Below, piece after piece: positions 22,801-29,852 of a DNA stretch of 32,796 bases (its first letter is position 1; the number at the start of each line of letters is the position of its first letter). The translations under genes and the position numbers were made by a program. Source of the DNA: Bradyrhizobium sp. ORS 375 (GTDB lineage Bacteria > Pseudomonadota > Alphaproteobacteria > Rhizobiales > Xanthobacteraceae); contig NZ_CAFI01000131.1 in the NCBI RefSeq assembly GCF_000239775.1, forward strand, positions 1-32,796. Reading direction: 5' to 3'. The notes under the pieces are model-generated. The model saw only the letters and a list, made by a program, of their open reading frames with translations, was not told where the DNA came from and searched no databases.

Positions 22801-23912
22801 GTCTTGTTCTCCAGGGCGCGGCGGCGGGCTTCGGCATCGATGCTCTGCGCCAGATCGGGGTGACGTGCCATCAGCACGCGGAAATCGACGAGGTCGAGCA
22901 CCAGCAGCTTGGACAATGTCGTCGTGCTGATGTTCGCGGAGCGCAGGCTGTTGCCGAGCAGCGCCATCTCGCCGAAGAACGCGCCTTCGCCGAGCCGGAC
23001 CTTCTTGCCGGGAAGCTCGACCTCGACCTCGCCCGCGGCGATGAAATACATGCAATCGCCAGGCGTTCCCTTGCGGATGACGGTGGTGCGCGGCGGCAGG
23101 TCGATCGTGCGCAGCATCTGGGTGACGTCGGCGATCGTCGAGGGGCCGAGACTGGCGAAGAACGGCACCCTGCTGACCGATTCCCAGGTCTTGAGGAAAT
23201 TGTCGCGGCGGGTCTCGGCGGCAAAGCCGGTCGCCAGGATGCCGGTCCACAGGCCGAACACGCCGAGGCCGGAGATCATCACGCCGGCAGCGACGATCCG
23301 GCCCAGTGGGGTGATCGGCACCACGTCGCCATAGCCGGTCGTGGTGAGCGTGACGACAGCCCACCACAGCGCCGACGGGATGGTGCCGAACGTGGCCGGC
23401 TGATCATCGTGCTCGAGCGCGTACTCGGCGACCGATCCGAGAAACAGCACCAGCAGGAACAGCACCAGCACCGACAGCAGCGAGCGGGCCTCCACGACCA
23501 GCACCCGCCGCAGTTGGCGCAATCCGGGCACGCCGGGGATGACCTTGAGCACCCAGGTGACCGCCAGCAGCCAGGCGGCGCGCGGCTCCAGGCCGGCGAT
23601 CAGCGCGGCGGGCACCGCGATGGCCGAGGCGGTGTCCACCAGTCCACGGGCCGACATCAGGTAGGCGCCGACGCGCTGCGTGCGCGCCGCCTGCTGAACC
23701 CGGACCGCCCATTCGATGACAAAGTAGGCAAGGCATCCCCATAACAGGGTAGCGATCCAGCGCTGTGCCGCTTCGTAGGCTGCGGTCACCGTCGACAGCA
23801 CCATGGCGCTCAGGCCGAGCGCCACAGCCGCGTAGGCGGCACGGGTCACGTTTCGTCCGGCCGTTGCTGCGACAAACGCCGTCAGGGCAGGAGATAGCAG
23901 CGGTTTGGACAT
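22797..23912 (-). CDS. Cyclic-nucleotide-gated potassium channel, MloK1-like
   Basis: 371-residue membrane channel. Residues about 20-165 form the S1-S4-like helices and S5. The pore helix and selectivity filter are TLTTTGYGDVVP (filter T192-G193-Y194-G195-D196), followed by S6 (about 206-231). A cyclic-nucleotide-binding domain occupies about 250-360. Its phosphate-binding cassette GAFFGEMALLGNSLRSANI carries G314, E315 and the phosphate-binding R324. The layout matches MloK1 of Mesorhizobium loti, a cAMP-gated tetrameric K+ channel. I chose the ATG at 23912 for its match to that family length; ribosome-site support is weak. It is divergent from another cNMP-binding gene 279 bp away and coupled to a downstream crotonase. 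Confidence 0.9.
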   Translation of the reverse strand: MSKPLLSPALTAFVAATAGRNVTRAAYAAVALGLSAMVLSTVTAAYEAAQRWIATLLWGCLAYFVIEWAVRVQQAARTQRVGAYLMSARGLVDTASAIAVPAALIAGLEPRAAWLLAVTWVLKVIPGVPGLRQLRRVLVVEARSLLSVLVLFLLVLFLGSVAEYALEHDDQPATFGTIPSALWWAVVTLTTTGYGDVVPITPLGRIVAAGVMISGLGVFGLWTGILATGFAAETRRDNFLKTWESVSRVPFFASLGPSTIADVTQMLRTIDLPPRTTVIRKGTPGDCMYFIAAGEVEVELPGKKVRLGEGAFFGEMALLGNSLRSANISTTTLSKLLVLDLVDFRVLMARHPDLAQSIDAEARRRALENKT

Positions 23913-24040
23913 GGGTCGCGGGTGCCTGTCGATCCTCTTGTTCCCCGCGGCAAAGTGCCCTGTGCGGGGAAGGCCCGTCAACGACGCCGGCAGCGAGGCC
24001 GTGCGGCGTCAACCGGCCGGCCTCCACCAAATGTTGCGAG

Positions 24041-24130
24041 CGGGGAATTTTTTCTCCCCGGCTCAAATACCGGTTCTTTCGTCGTCTGTTCGCCGTATAT
24101 CAAAAGCCGGCGCGGACACGCTAAATTAGC
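24041..24130. promoter_or_regulatory. Dyads in the shared promoter region of the two cNMP-binding genes
   Basis: The 279-bp divergent gap contains CGGGGA-N8-TCCCCG (24041-24060, with a T-rich loop) and GCTAA-A-TTAGC (24120-24130). Neither has a clear -10/-35 beside it. They are candidate operator or hairpin elements for coordinated control of the channel and the sensor. Confidence 0.35.
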
Positions 24131-24191
24131 CACAGAGGGGCCGGAATCGAGCGTCCGCTTCCCTCGCGTCGCAAAAGTCTGGTTGATCCCG

Positions 24192-24860
24192 ATGGATACC
24201 TCACACCTGGTCGAACATGCAGGCGCCGCTGGCAGCCTCTTCGCATCGATCTTCGTGGTTGCCACGCTGTCAATGCGGACGATGATTCCGCTGCGGGTGT
24301 TCGCCATCCTCACCAACATCGTCCTGATCGCCACCGCGGTCCCGACGCACAATTACCCGGTCATCATCCTGCACGGCGTGCTGCTGCCGCTCAACAGCTA
24401 CCGCCTGCACCAGATGCTGCAACTGGTCCGCGACGTGAAGCAGTCGGTCAACAGCGACCTGTCGATGGAGTGGCTGAAGCCGTTCATGACCGAGCGCAAA
24501 TGCGGTCCGGGCGAGGTCCTGTTCTACAAGGACGAGAAGGCCGACAGCATGTACTATATCGTCAGCGGCCGCTTCCGGCTGGTCGAATCGGGCATCGAGC
24601 TGCCGGTCGGCGCCATCGTCGGGGAGTTCGGCATGATCTCGCCGTCCAATACGCGCACGCAGACGCTGGAATGCGTCGAGGGCGGGTTGATCCTGTCGGT
24701 CTCCTACGATCAGGTCGAGCAGCTCTACGTCCAGAACCCCGCCTTCGCGTTCTATTTCCTGCGTCTGGCCAGCGCCCGGCTGTTCCAGAACATCGAAACG
24801 CTCGAGCGCCGGCTGGCGCAGCAGACCGCAGCCGCGGCGCCCGTGGCGAAGTCGGCGTGA
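24192..24860 (+). CDS. Membrane-anchored cyclic-nucleotide-binding protein, Popeye-like layout
   Basis: 222 residues. An N-terminal membrane region has two to three hydrophobic segments (about 12-28, 33-50, 55-70). A single cyclic-nucleotide-binding domain follows (about 92-205). The phosphate cassette IVGEFGMISPSNTRTQT has G144, E145 and R155, so nucleotide binding looks intact. The C-terminus (about 195-222) is a helical, Ala-rich tail. Short transmembrane helices followed directly by one cNMP domain resemble the animal Popeye-domain proteins; this likeness is architectural only. ATG at 24192 lacks a clear ribosome site. It is 20 bp upstream of the DUF6537-like gene (likely operon) and divergent from the MloK1-like channel. 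Confidence 0.85.
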   Translation: MDTSHLVEHAGAAGSLFASIFVVATLSMRTMIPLRVFAILTNIVLIATAVPTHNYPVIILHGVLLPLNSYRLHQMLQLVRDVKQSVNSDLSMEWLKPFMTERKCGPGEVLFYKDEKADSMYYIVSGRFRLVESGIELPVGAIVGEFGMISPSNTRTQTLECVEGGLILSVSYDQVEQLYVQNPAFAFYFLRLASARLFQNIETLERRLAQQTAAAAPVAKSA

Positions 24861-24880
24861 TCTGAAGGGCTCGGAGCACC

Positions 24881-25762
24881 GTGGAAAGCGTCCGGTCTTC
24901 GCTGCGCTACCTGTTCGCCGACCTCATCGGCGATCATGACGGCGAGCCGCCATTTCTGCCGGACGGTCTGCCCGAGGCGGCGATCCCGGCCGTGAGCGAG
25001 GGAATTCATCTCCTGATGGAGTACCAGGGCGCCAGCTACGCCCAGCTCTATGTCGACCGCATCAAGCGCTTCGTTCGTCGATCGAACATTGATGCCGCCA
25101 TGCTCAGCGAGATCGCCCGGCTGCTGGCCGCCCGCATGGCCTATGAGGATCTCATCAGGATTGCGCAGCTGCGGCTGATGAGCTTGCAAAGCGGGCGGAG
25201 GCCAGGCGGCCGCGAGACAGACGACGTCCGGCGGTTTCGGCTGGACGAGCTGCTCGGCGCGTTGCCGCAGGCGGTCGCCGATTCCATGCTGACGGGGTTC
25301 GAGCAGATTGGCTGGCTCGGTCGCCGCCGTATCAAGGTCCGCTTCTCTATCCGCTCACGGCTTGCGGTTCGCCGTCTCAAGCTGATCGCCGGGCTGCGGC
25401 GCTGGCGGCTGCAATCGGTGCGCTATGGCGAGGAGCGGGCCTGGGCCGAGCGCTGGCTCCACATGATTGCGCGCGCGCTGGACAAGCAGCCCGCGGCGGC
25501 CCCGGCCGTGATCGCCACGGCGGAGATGATCCAGGGGCAGGGCGACGCCTACCGGCAGGGGCTCGCGGATTGGCACGCCATCATCGACGGCCTGGCCAAG
25601 CCGACCTTCGACGGCGTGTTGCCGCTGTCGGAGCTCGCCGCCGCAATCGAGGAGGCCCGCGCGGTCGCGCTAGCGGAGCCCGGGCAGGGCGCCCTGAAGC
25701 GGACCATTGAGCAGATCCGCGCAAGGGCGATGGCGGCGCCCAGCAGCAACGCGGCGGAGTGA
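24881..25762 (+). CDS. Stand-alone DUF6537-like protein (related to the C-terminus of indolepyruvate ferredoxin oxidoreductase)
   Basis: 293-residue soluble helical protein. Segments YQGASYAQLYVDRI (about 49-62), AARMAYEDLIRIAQLRL (about 83-99), LIAGLRRWRLQSVRYGEERAWAERWL (about 171-196) and GQGDAYRQGLADWHAII (about 222-238) resemble the C-terminal DUF6537 region of IorB-type subunits. That likeness is from memory of family patterns. The catalytic oxidoreductase domain is missing and there is no iron-sulphur cysteine set. The start must be GTG 24881: an in-frame stop lies at 24863 and no other start codon intervenes; GGAG is 4 nt upstream. It is probably co-transcribed with the cNMP-binding protein. 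Function unknown. Confidence 0.75.
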   Translation: MESVRSSLRYLFADLIGDHDGEPPFLPDGLPEAAIPAVSEGIHLLMEYQGASYAQLYVDRIKRFVRRSNIDAAMLSEIARLLAARMAYEDLIRIAQLRLMSLQSGRRPGGRETDDVRRFRLDELLGALPQAVADSMLTGFEQIGWLGRRRIKVRFSIRSRLAVRRLKLIAGLRRWRLQSVRYGEERAWAERWLHMIARALDKQPAAAPAVIATAEMIQGQGDAYRQGLADWHAIIDGLAKPTFDGVLPLSELAAAIEEARAVALAEPGQGALKRTIEQIRARAMAAPSSNAAE

Positions 25763-26009
25763 GGTCCGCCGCCGGCGTTGCGGTTCAGCGGGCCGCAGAC
25801 CCGCACCTGGTAGGTAACCTTACCCCTCGCGGAAGATGTGGGAAGGGTAGCAGAGTGCGCTTCGAGGTTCCCTTTCGCGTGCAATTCGCCACCAGAGATG
25901 TCATAAGCGTCGCATACGCGTCGAATTGGCCGGGTATTCTCATCAGATTGCGCTGAACGCCTCCAGTTCCCGGTGCGTCCAAGGGTTAGTCGTAGCGAGA
26001 GCGTCAGCT

Positions 26010-26414
26010 TTGTCTTTTCCCGCTTTGTCGTCGCAGATCCCGGTTGGTGCGCTGGTCGGCTGGATGCTGCTGCTCACCTTCAAGCACATCATTGGCGACT
26101 TCGTGCTGCAGAATGCCTGGATGGCCTACGGCAAGGACCAGCGGAAGGGCTGGGCGCTGCCGCTCCTGGTGCATTGCCTGATCCACCTCGCGGTGGCGCT
26201 GGTGCTGATCCTGATCGTCGCGCCAAAATTCTGGTTCGTGGCCTTCATCGACTTTGCCATCCACATCACGATCGATCGTATCAAGGGCATCTGCTCGTCA
26301 CGCTTCGGCGTCACGCTGGAACACCCCTGGTTCTGGACGCTGATCGGCGTCGACCAGGCATTGCATCATCTGACCGGGTTCGGCCTCTCCATCTTCATGG
26401 CGGCCAACGGCTGA
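26010..26414 (+). CDS. DUF3307 family membrane protein
   Basis: About 134 residues (116 if the internal ATG at 26064 is the start) with three to four hydrophobic helices. The first contains MLLLTFKHIIGDFVLQNAWMA, where the H...GDF..Q..WMA pattern typifies DUF3307. HCLIHLAVALVLILIV follows, then DFAIHITIDRIKG, whose H...D pair is also conserved in the family, and an HHLTGFG segment near the end. The role of the family is unknown; a membrane metal-dependent hydrolase-like site is a guess from its histidines. The start is uncertain: TTG 26010 has GAGAG upstream while ATG 26064 has none. Upstream, 25763-26009 holds nothing I can identify. Confidence 0.78.
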   Translation: MSFPALSSQIPVGALVGWMLLLTFKHIIGDFVLQNAWMAYGKDQRKGWALPLLVHCLIHLAVALVLILIVAPKFWFVAFIDFAIHITIDRIKGICSSRFGVTLEHPWFWTLIGVDQALHHLTGFGLSIFMAANG

Positions 26415-26536
26415 CGCGCCGGCCGCGCTCGATCGGACCTCATCGGGCGCTCGCAAGGCCATATGCCCGCCCTCCAACATGGTTAACCCCGCGTTAGCGA
26501 TTCGCGTTGCATCCTACATGCAAGAGGATCAACCCG

Positions 26537-26929
26537 ATGCTTCCACGCCGTAGTGCCTTCGACAGCGACGCCTGCCCGGTCGGAGAGGACCTTCTCGGTG
26601 CGCTCTATCGCGCCGACGAGAATGGCCTGCCGGCGCTGGTCGAGAGCGTGTCGGCCGATGTCCGGGCCATGCTGGCGCTGTTCTGCTACCGCCGCACCCA
26701 TCTGCATTCGCTGGCGCTGGCGATTGCCTCGACCTGCACGGAGCATGATCTGCTGCAGTTCGGCGGACGCGTCGGCACCGCGCTCTACGCGCAGTCCCGC
26801 AGCAGCAAGAGCGGGCGACCGAGCCCGCTGTCCAGCAAGAAACCGATCTCGCTGTCGACCAAGCCGTTGTCGCCGATCGCGCCGCTGGATGACGATCTCG
26901 ACGACGATCTCGCGCCCGTCACCGCCTGA
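26537..26929 (+). CDS. Hypothetical protein with acidic C-terminal tail
   Basis: 130-residue protein, not recognised. Residues about 10-85 form a compact, probably helical domain (LLGALYRADENGLPALVESV, then DVRAMLALFCYRRTHLHSLALAI). The remainder is low-complexity: serine/proline/lysine repeats (SPLSSKKPISLSTKPLSPI) and a final acidic patch DDDLDDDL. No signal peptide or membrane helix. ATG at 26537 has AGAGGA 8 nt upstream, better than the longer frame from 26507. It is convergent with the YkgJ-like gene with only 9 bp between them. The codon pattern is normal for the region, so I consider it real. Confidence 0.7.
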   Translation: MLPRRSAFDSDACPVGEDLLGALYRADENGLPALVESVSADVRAMLALFCYRRTHLHSLALAIASTCTEHDLLQFGGRVGTALYAQSRSSKSGRPSPLSSKKPISLSTKPLSPIAPLDDDLDDDLAPVTA

Positions 26930-26938
26930 GCCGTAGTC

Positions 26939-27283
26939 TCAGCTGAGCGCAGGCAGGCCGAATTTGCGCCGCGCCATCGCGCATTCGTCGTCGCCCGGCA
27001 TGCAGGTGCGGCACACCTCGGGACGGATCGCGTAGATCCGGCAGGCGACGGCGCGCGCGATCTCGCCGTCGAGCGCCGAGCACCGGTCGTTCTCGCAGCG
27101 CATCCCCGACAGCCGCTCGTTGACCAGCTCGGCTGGAATCAGATCGAGCGCCTCATCCGTCTCGATCGTGAAGCGCGGCCAGTTCGACGAATAGGCGCAG
27201 CACGCCCCGCAGCTTTGACAGGGGCTCTCGTCAGTCCCGTTGGACACCGGCTCAGACATCCGCTCGGACATCGATTCAGACAT
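26939..27283 (-). CDS. YkgJ-family cysteine cluster protein
   Basis: 114-residue protein of the YkgJ/UPF0153 type, thought to bind Zn or an Fe-S cluster through conserved cysteines. It has CQSCGACC (C22, C25, C28, C29), a CENDRC pair, and the late cluster CRIYAIRPEVCRTC, which is the family hallmark. The N-terminus MSESMSERMSEP is a short internal repeat offering three in-frame ATG codons; the first (27283) has GGGAGG about 9 nt upstream. It overlaps the 3' end of the WYL regulator gene by 8 bp, indicating translational coupling. Function in the cell is unknown. Confidence 0.85.
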   Translation of the reverse strand: MSESMSERMSEPVSNGTDESPCQSCGACCAYSSNWPRFTIETDEALDLIPAELVNERLSGMRCENDRCSALDGEIARAVACRIYAIRPEVCRTCMPGDDECAMARRKFGLPALS

Positions 27284-27974
27284 CCTTGGGAACCTCCCAT
27301 ACCAGGCTGCGCCGCCATTTCGCGCGCAATGCCTCGCGCCGTTCGGGATATTTGTCGTCGAGATAGGTCGCCTCGACCACCCGATCCGTCCTGAAGCTGC
27401 GGAAGTCGCGGCGCAGCTCGCACCAGGCGGCAAGGATGCGCACCGCCTCGTGATAGCCGATCGCGATTGGCCAGATCACGCGCTCGCTGTCGCGGCCCTG
27501 CTCGTCGCGATAGCGCAGTTTGATCTTGCGGCCCTCGTGGATCTGCGAACGCGTGCGCGACATGTCGATGCGATCCGGCTCGCGGCTCCATGGCCGCGGC
27601 GCGCGGCTCGCCGGCTCCAGCACGAACGGCCTCAAGCGCTCCGGCACGGTGTCGGCGATCTTGGCCATCAGATCCTCCGCCGCGCGCGCCAGCACGGGGT
27701 CGGCATTGACGGAGACCCATTGCGCGCCGAGCACCGCGGCCTCGATTTCGTCGGGCGTCAGCATCAGCGGCGGCAGATCGAAACCCTTTTCCAGGATGTA
27801 GCCCATGCCGGCCTCGCCGCGGATCGGCACGCGCTGGCCGATCAAGGTGGCGATGTCGCGATAGATCGTGCGCTTCGACGTCTCCAGCTCGGCCGCGATC
27901 GCATCCGCCGTCAGCGGACGGCGCGTGCGTCTCAGCACCTGGATGATCTGGAACAGCCGGTCGGCGCGTCTCAT
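27276..27974 (-). CDS. YafY-type transcriptional regulator (HTH + WYL domain)
   Basis: 232-residue regulator with an N-terminal winged HTH (about 3-58; MRRADRLFQIIQVLRR then ADAIAAELETSKRTIYRDIA) and a C-terminal WYL-type ligand domain (about 130-215; KLRYRDEQGRDSERVIWPIAIGY, in which WPI replaces the classic W-Y-L triplet, then ILAAWCELRRDFRSFRTDRV). It probably represses itself and the divergent GST gene: two nearly identical 26-bp palindromes lie between them, the nearer one 32 bp from this start. GGGGA lies upstream of the ATG. The gene overlaps the downstream YkgJ-like gene. Confidence 0.88.
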   Translation of the reverse strand: MRRADRLFQIIQVLRRTRRPLTADAIAAELETSKRTIYRDIATLIGQRVPIRGEAGMGYILEKGFDLPPLMLTPDEIEAAVLGAQWVSVNADPVLARAAEDLMAKIADTVPERLRPFVLEPASRAPRPWSREPDRIDMSRTRSQIHEGRKIKLRYRDEQGRDSERVIWPIAIGYHEAVRILAAWCELRRDFRSFRTDRVVEATYLDDKYPERREALRAKWRRSLVWEVPKDV

Positions 27975-28005
27975 GGTGTGTCCCCGCGGAAGCGATCACC
28001 CCGCC

Positions 28006-28031
28006 GCTGCTGACACGATGTTGGCAGCAGC
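28006..28031. promoter_or_regulatory. 26-bp palindrome, copy 1 (WYL-regulator side)
   Basis: GCTGCTGACAC followed by GA and TGTTGGCAGCAGC: arms GCTGCTG / CAGCAGC, near-perfect two-fold symmetry. It matches copy 2 (28121-28146) at 24 of 26 positions and lies 32 bp upstream of the regulator ATG. Confidence 0.7.
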
Positions 28032-28070
28032 CCGTCCTTATACCGGGCCGACAACAGGATTGAAGGGGTG

Positions 28071-28196
28071 ATGTCGATGATGATGTTTTATGGCCTTGGC
28101 CTTGCCACCACGCTACTGCCGCTGCTGACACCATGGTGGCAGCAGCATGTGCGTAGCGTCCGGCGCCTGCTCAGGAAGTCGGGAGTGCTGTCATGA
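28071..28196 (+). CDS. Small hydrophobic peptide ORF coupled to the GST gene
   Basis: 41-codon frame starting MSMMMFYGLGLATTLLPLL, then TPWWQQH and a basic tail (VRSVRRLLRKSG). This is one hydrophobic helix plus a positively charged end, like a small membrane peptide. AAGGGG lies 2-8 nt before the ATGs at 28071, 28077 and 28080. The stop overlaps the GST start as ATGA (28193-28196), consistent with translational coupling. However, palindrome copy 2 lies inside the frame, which could instead mean this is leader DNA that merely happens to be open. Not recognised as a known family. Confidence 0.4.
   Translation: MSMMMFYGLGLATTLLPLLTPWWQQHVRSVRRLLRKSGVLS
28121..28146. promoter_or_regulatory. 26-bp palindrome, copy 2 (GST side)
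   Basis: GCTGCTGACAC-CA-TGGTGGCAGCAGC, symmetric except for one mismatched pair. It lies 46 bp upstream of the GST ATG and 89 bp from copy 1. Two such sites flanking a divergent promoter region are what an autoregulating YafY-type repressor would use. Confidence 0.7.
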
Positions 28197-28921
28197 TCAC
28201 GCTGTTCGGTTTGGGCGCGGGCTTCGGTTTGCCGGAGATCAGCCCCTTCGTCACCAAGACGGAGGTGCAGCTGAAGATGGCGGGCCTCGCCTATCGGAAG
28301 CAGCGCGCGATGCCGCCGGCCTCGCCCAAGGGGCAATTGCCTTTCATCGATGATGGCGGCGCGCTGATCGCCGACTCCACCTTCATCCGCGCCCACATCG
28401 AGCGCAAATACGGCTTCGACTTCGATGCCGGGCTCGACATCAGGGCGCGGGCGCAGGCCTGGGCGTTCGAGCGCATGATCGAGCATCATCTGTACTTCGC
28501 CCTGGTCGGGGCGCGCTGGGTCGATCCGGTCAACTTCGCCAAGGGCCCGTCGCATTTCTTCGACGGGGCGCCGGCCGACCGCCGCGAGAAGCTGCGCGAG
28601 GATGCGCAGTTCCGCGTCGCCGAGAACTACCTGATCTCCGGCCTTGGCCGCCATGCGCCGGACGAGGACATCGACCTCGCCGCGCGCTCGCTGCGAGCAT
28701 TGTCAGTGCAGCTCGGCGAGCGCGCCTACCTGATGGGCGACCGGCCCTGCGGCACCGACGCGACGGCGTTCGCCGTCATCGCCGGCATCCTCACGCCGTT
28801 CTTCGACTCCGAGCTCCGCCGGCGCGCCGAGGGGTTCGGCAACCTCGTCGCCTACGCCGATCGCATGATGGCGACGTACTTCCCGGAGTTCGAGTGGAGC
28901 AGGGCGGCCGAGGCGGCGTGA
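28193..28921 (+). CDS. Glutathione S-transferase-like protein
   Basis: 242 residues. An N-terminal thioredoxin-like domain (about 1-78; ITLFGLGAGFGLPEISPF, then KMAGLAYRKQ and PKGQLPFIDDGG...ADSTFI) is followed by an all-helical C-terminal domain (about 90-235). The GQLPFI...ADS pattern is the glutathione-contacting region of the FAXC/metaxin-like GST branch. No cysteine or clear serine sits at the usual catalytic N-terminal position, so it may bind rather than conjugate. ATG 28193 has GGGAG upstream within the overlapping small ORF. Divergent from the WYL regulator, probably its target. The thiol substrate is unknown. Confidence 0.83.
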   Translation: MITLFGLGAGFGLPEISPFVTKTEVQLKMAGLAYRKQRAMPPASPKGQLPFIDDGGALIADSTFIRAHIERKYGFDFDAGLDIRARAQAWAFERMIEHHLYFALVGARWVDPVNFAKGPSHFFDGAPADRREKLREDAQFRVAENYLISGLGRHAPDEDIDLAARSLRALSVQLGERAYLMGDRPCGTDATAFAVIAGILTPFFDSELRRRAEGFGNLVAYADRMMATYFPEFEWSRAAEAA

Positions 28922-28941
28922 GGACTCATGACACCGCCACC

Positions 28942-29074
28942 GTCGTTCCGGGGCAAGGCCGCAGGCCTTGAACCCGGAACCTCGAGATTGGCTTGCGTCC
29001 TTTGCTAACAACCACGAGATTCCGGGTTCGATCGCCAGCGCGCGCGGCGCACTGACGATCGCCCCGGAAATGAC
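28942..29074. repeat. Palindromic intergenic repeat J (GTCATTCCGGGG family)
   Basis: 133 bp between the convergent GST and PNPOx-like genes. Left hairpin TTCCGGGG-caaggccgcaggccttg-AACCCGGAA; right hairpin ATTCCGGGTTCGATCG...CGATCGCCCCGGAAAT. It carries two small departures from the family: GTCGTT instead of GTCATT at the left end, and an extra A at the right end. Confidence 0.87.
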
Positions 29075-29099
29075 GGTGTTGATGGCCGAGACGTCGACG

Positions 29100-29732
29100 T
29101 TAGACCGCGGCTGCACTCTTACTTTTCAACCGCGCCACCTCGGCCTCCAACTCCGTGATCCTCGCATCGCGCACCGCCAGCGCCTCCGCGACGTCGGCCG
29201 CGTCGAACTTCTGCGGGATGTGCTGCGGGCAATTCGTGTCCCACGCTTCGATGGTGAACAGGATGACCTGCTCGGGCCGTGCCTTGTAACCCCGAGGCAT
29301 CAGCGAGGCGGTCAGTGCGGCATCGTCCTCCACCACCCGGGCCGTGCCCCAGATCTTCACCCGGCGGCGATGCGCATAGTCCATTACAAAGATGTAGGCT
29401 CGCGGGTTCTCCGACAGATTGCCCTGCGTGATGTACTGCTTGTTGCCGCTATAGTCGGCGAACGCCAGCGTCTGGCCGTCCAGCACCTTGAGAAAGCCCT
29501 TGGGCCCGCCGCGGTGCTGGATATAGGGCTGGCCATCGGCCGAGGCGGTGGCGAGATAAAAGCTCGTGGCCTCGGCAAGGCGGCCGGCGAGATCGGCGTC
29601 GACGGCGTGGCGAAAGCCGCGGGTCTGCTCGACATGGGCATAGCTCTCGCGCGATCCCTTGCGTGCCTGGATCGCTCTCGCCGCCGGTGAAAACATGACG
29701 TCGCCAGGGGCGCTGATGGTTGTCTGGGTCAT
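29100..29732 (-). CDS. Pyridoxamine 5'-phosphate oxidase-like FMN protein with C-terminal coiled coil
   Basis: 210 residues. A split-barrel flavin-binding domain (about 35-165) has FYLATASADGQPYIQHRGGPKGFLKVLDG, LAFADYSGNKQYITQGNLSENPRA and VKIWGTARVV, typical of the PNPOx-like superfamily. It binds FMN or F420-type cofactor and reduces unknown substrates. A short heptad-like helix at the end (ADVAEALAVRDARITELEAE) could mediate dimer or tetramer contacts. ATG 29732 has GAGGAG 8 nt upstream; the longer frame from 29831 crosses the LysR operator and is rejected. Divergent from a LysR gene with a strong palindrome between them, so probably its target. Confidence 0.85.
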   Translation of the reverse strand: MTQTTISAPGDVMFSPAARAIQARKGSRESYAHVEQTRGFRHAVDADLAGRLAEATSFYLATASADGQPYIQHRGGPKGFLKVLDGQTLAFADYSGNKQYITQGNLSENPRAYIFVMDYAHRRRVKIWGTARVVEDDAALTASLMPRGYKARPEQVILFTIEAWDTNCPQHIPQKFDAADVAEALAVRDARITELEAEVARLKSKSAAAV

Positions 29733-29816
29733 CGTGATGACTCCTCGTCGCTGCGGCAGTCGCTGCCGCCATACAGCCAATATGGCCCGGATCTCTGCCC
29801 GACATAATCGGGCCAG

Positions 29817-29850
29817 TTGACACCAGATCATTGCAGATGTTGCAATGATC
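29817..29850 (+). promoter_or_regulatory. lysR promoter with LysR-type operator (GATCATTGCA-N5-TGCAATGATC)
   Basis: TTGACA (-35, 29817-29822), 18-bp spacer, TGCAAT (-10, 29841-29846). A perfect 10-bp-arm palindrome (29826-29835 and 29841-29850) fills the spacer and covers the -10. Its core fits the T-N11-A rule for LysR boxes (T-GCAGATGTTGC-A). The palindrome ends 2 bp before the lysR ATG. Confidence 0.7.
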
Positions 29851-29852
29851 GG

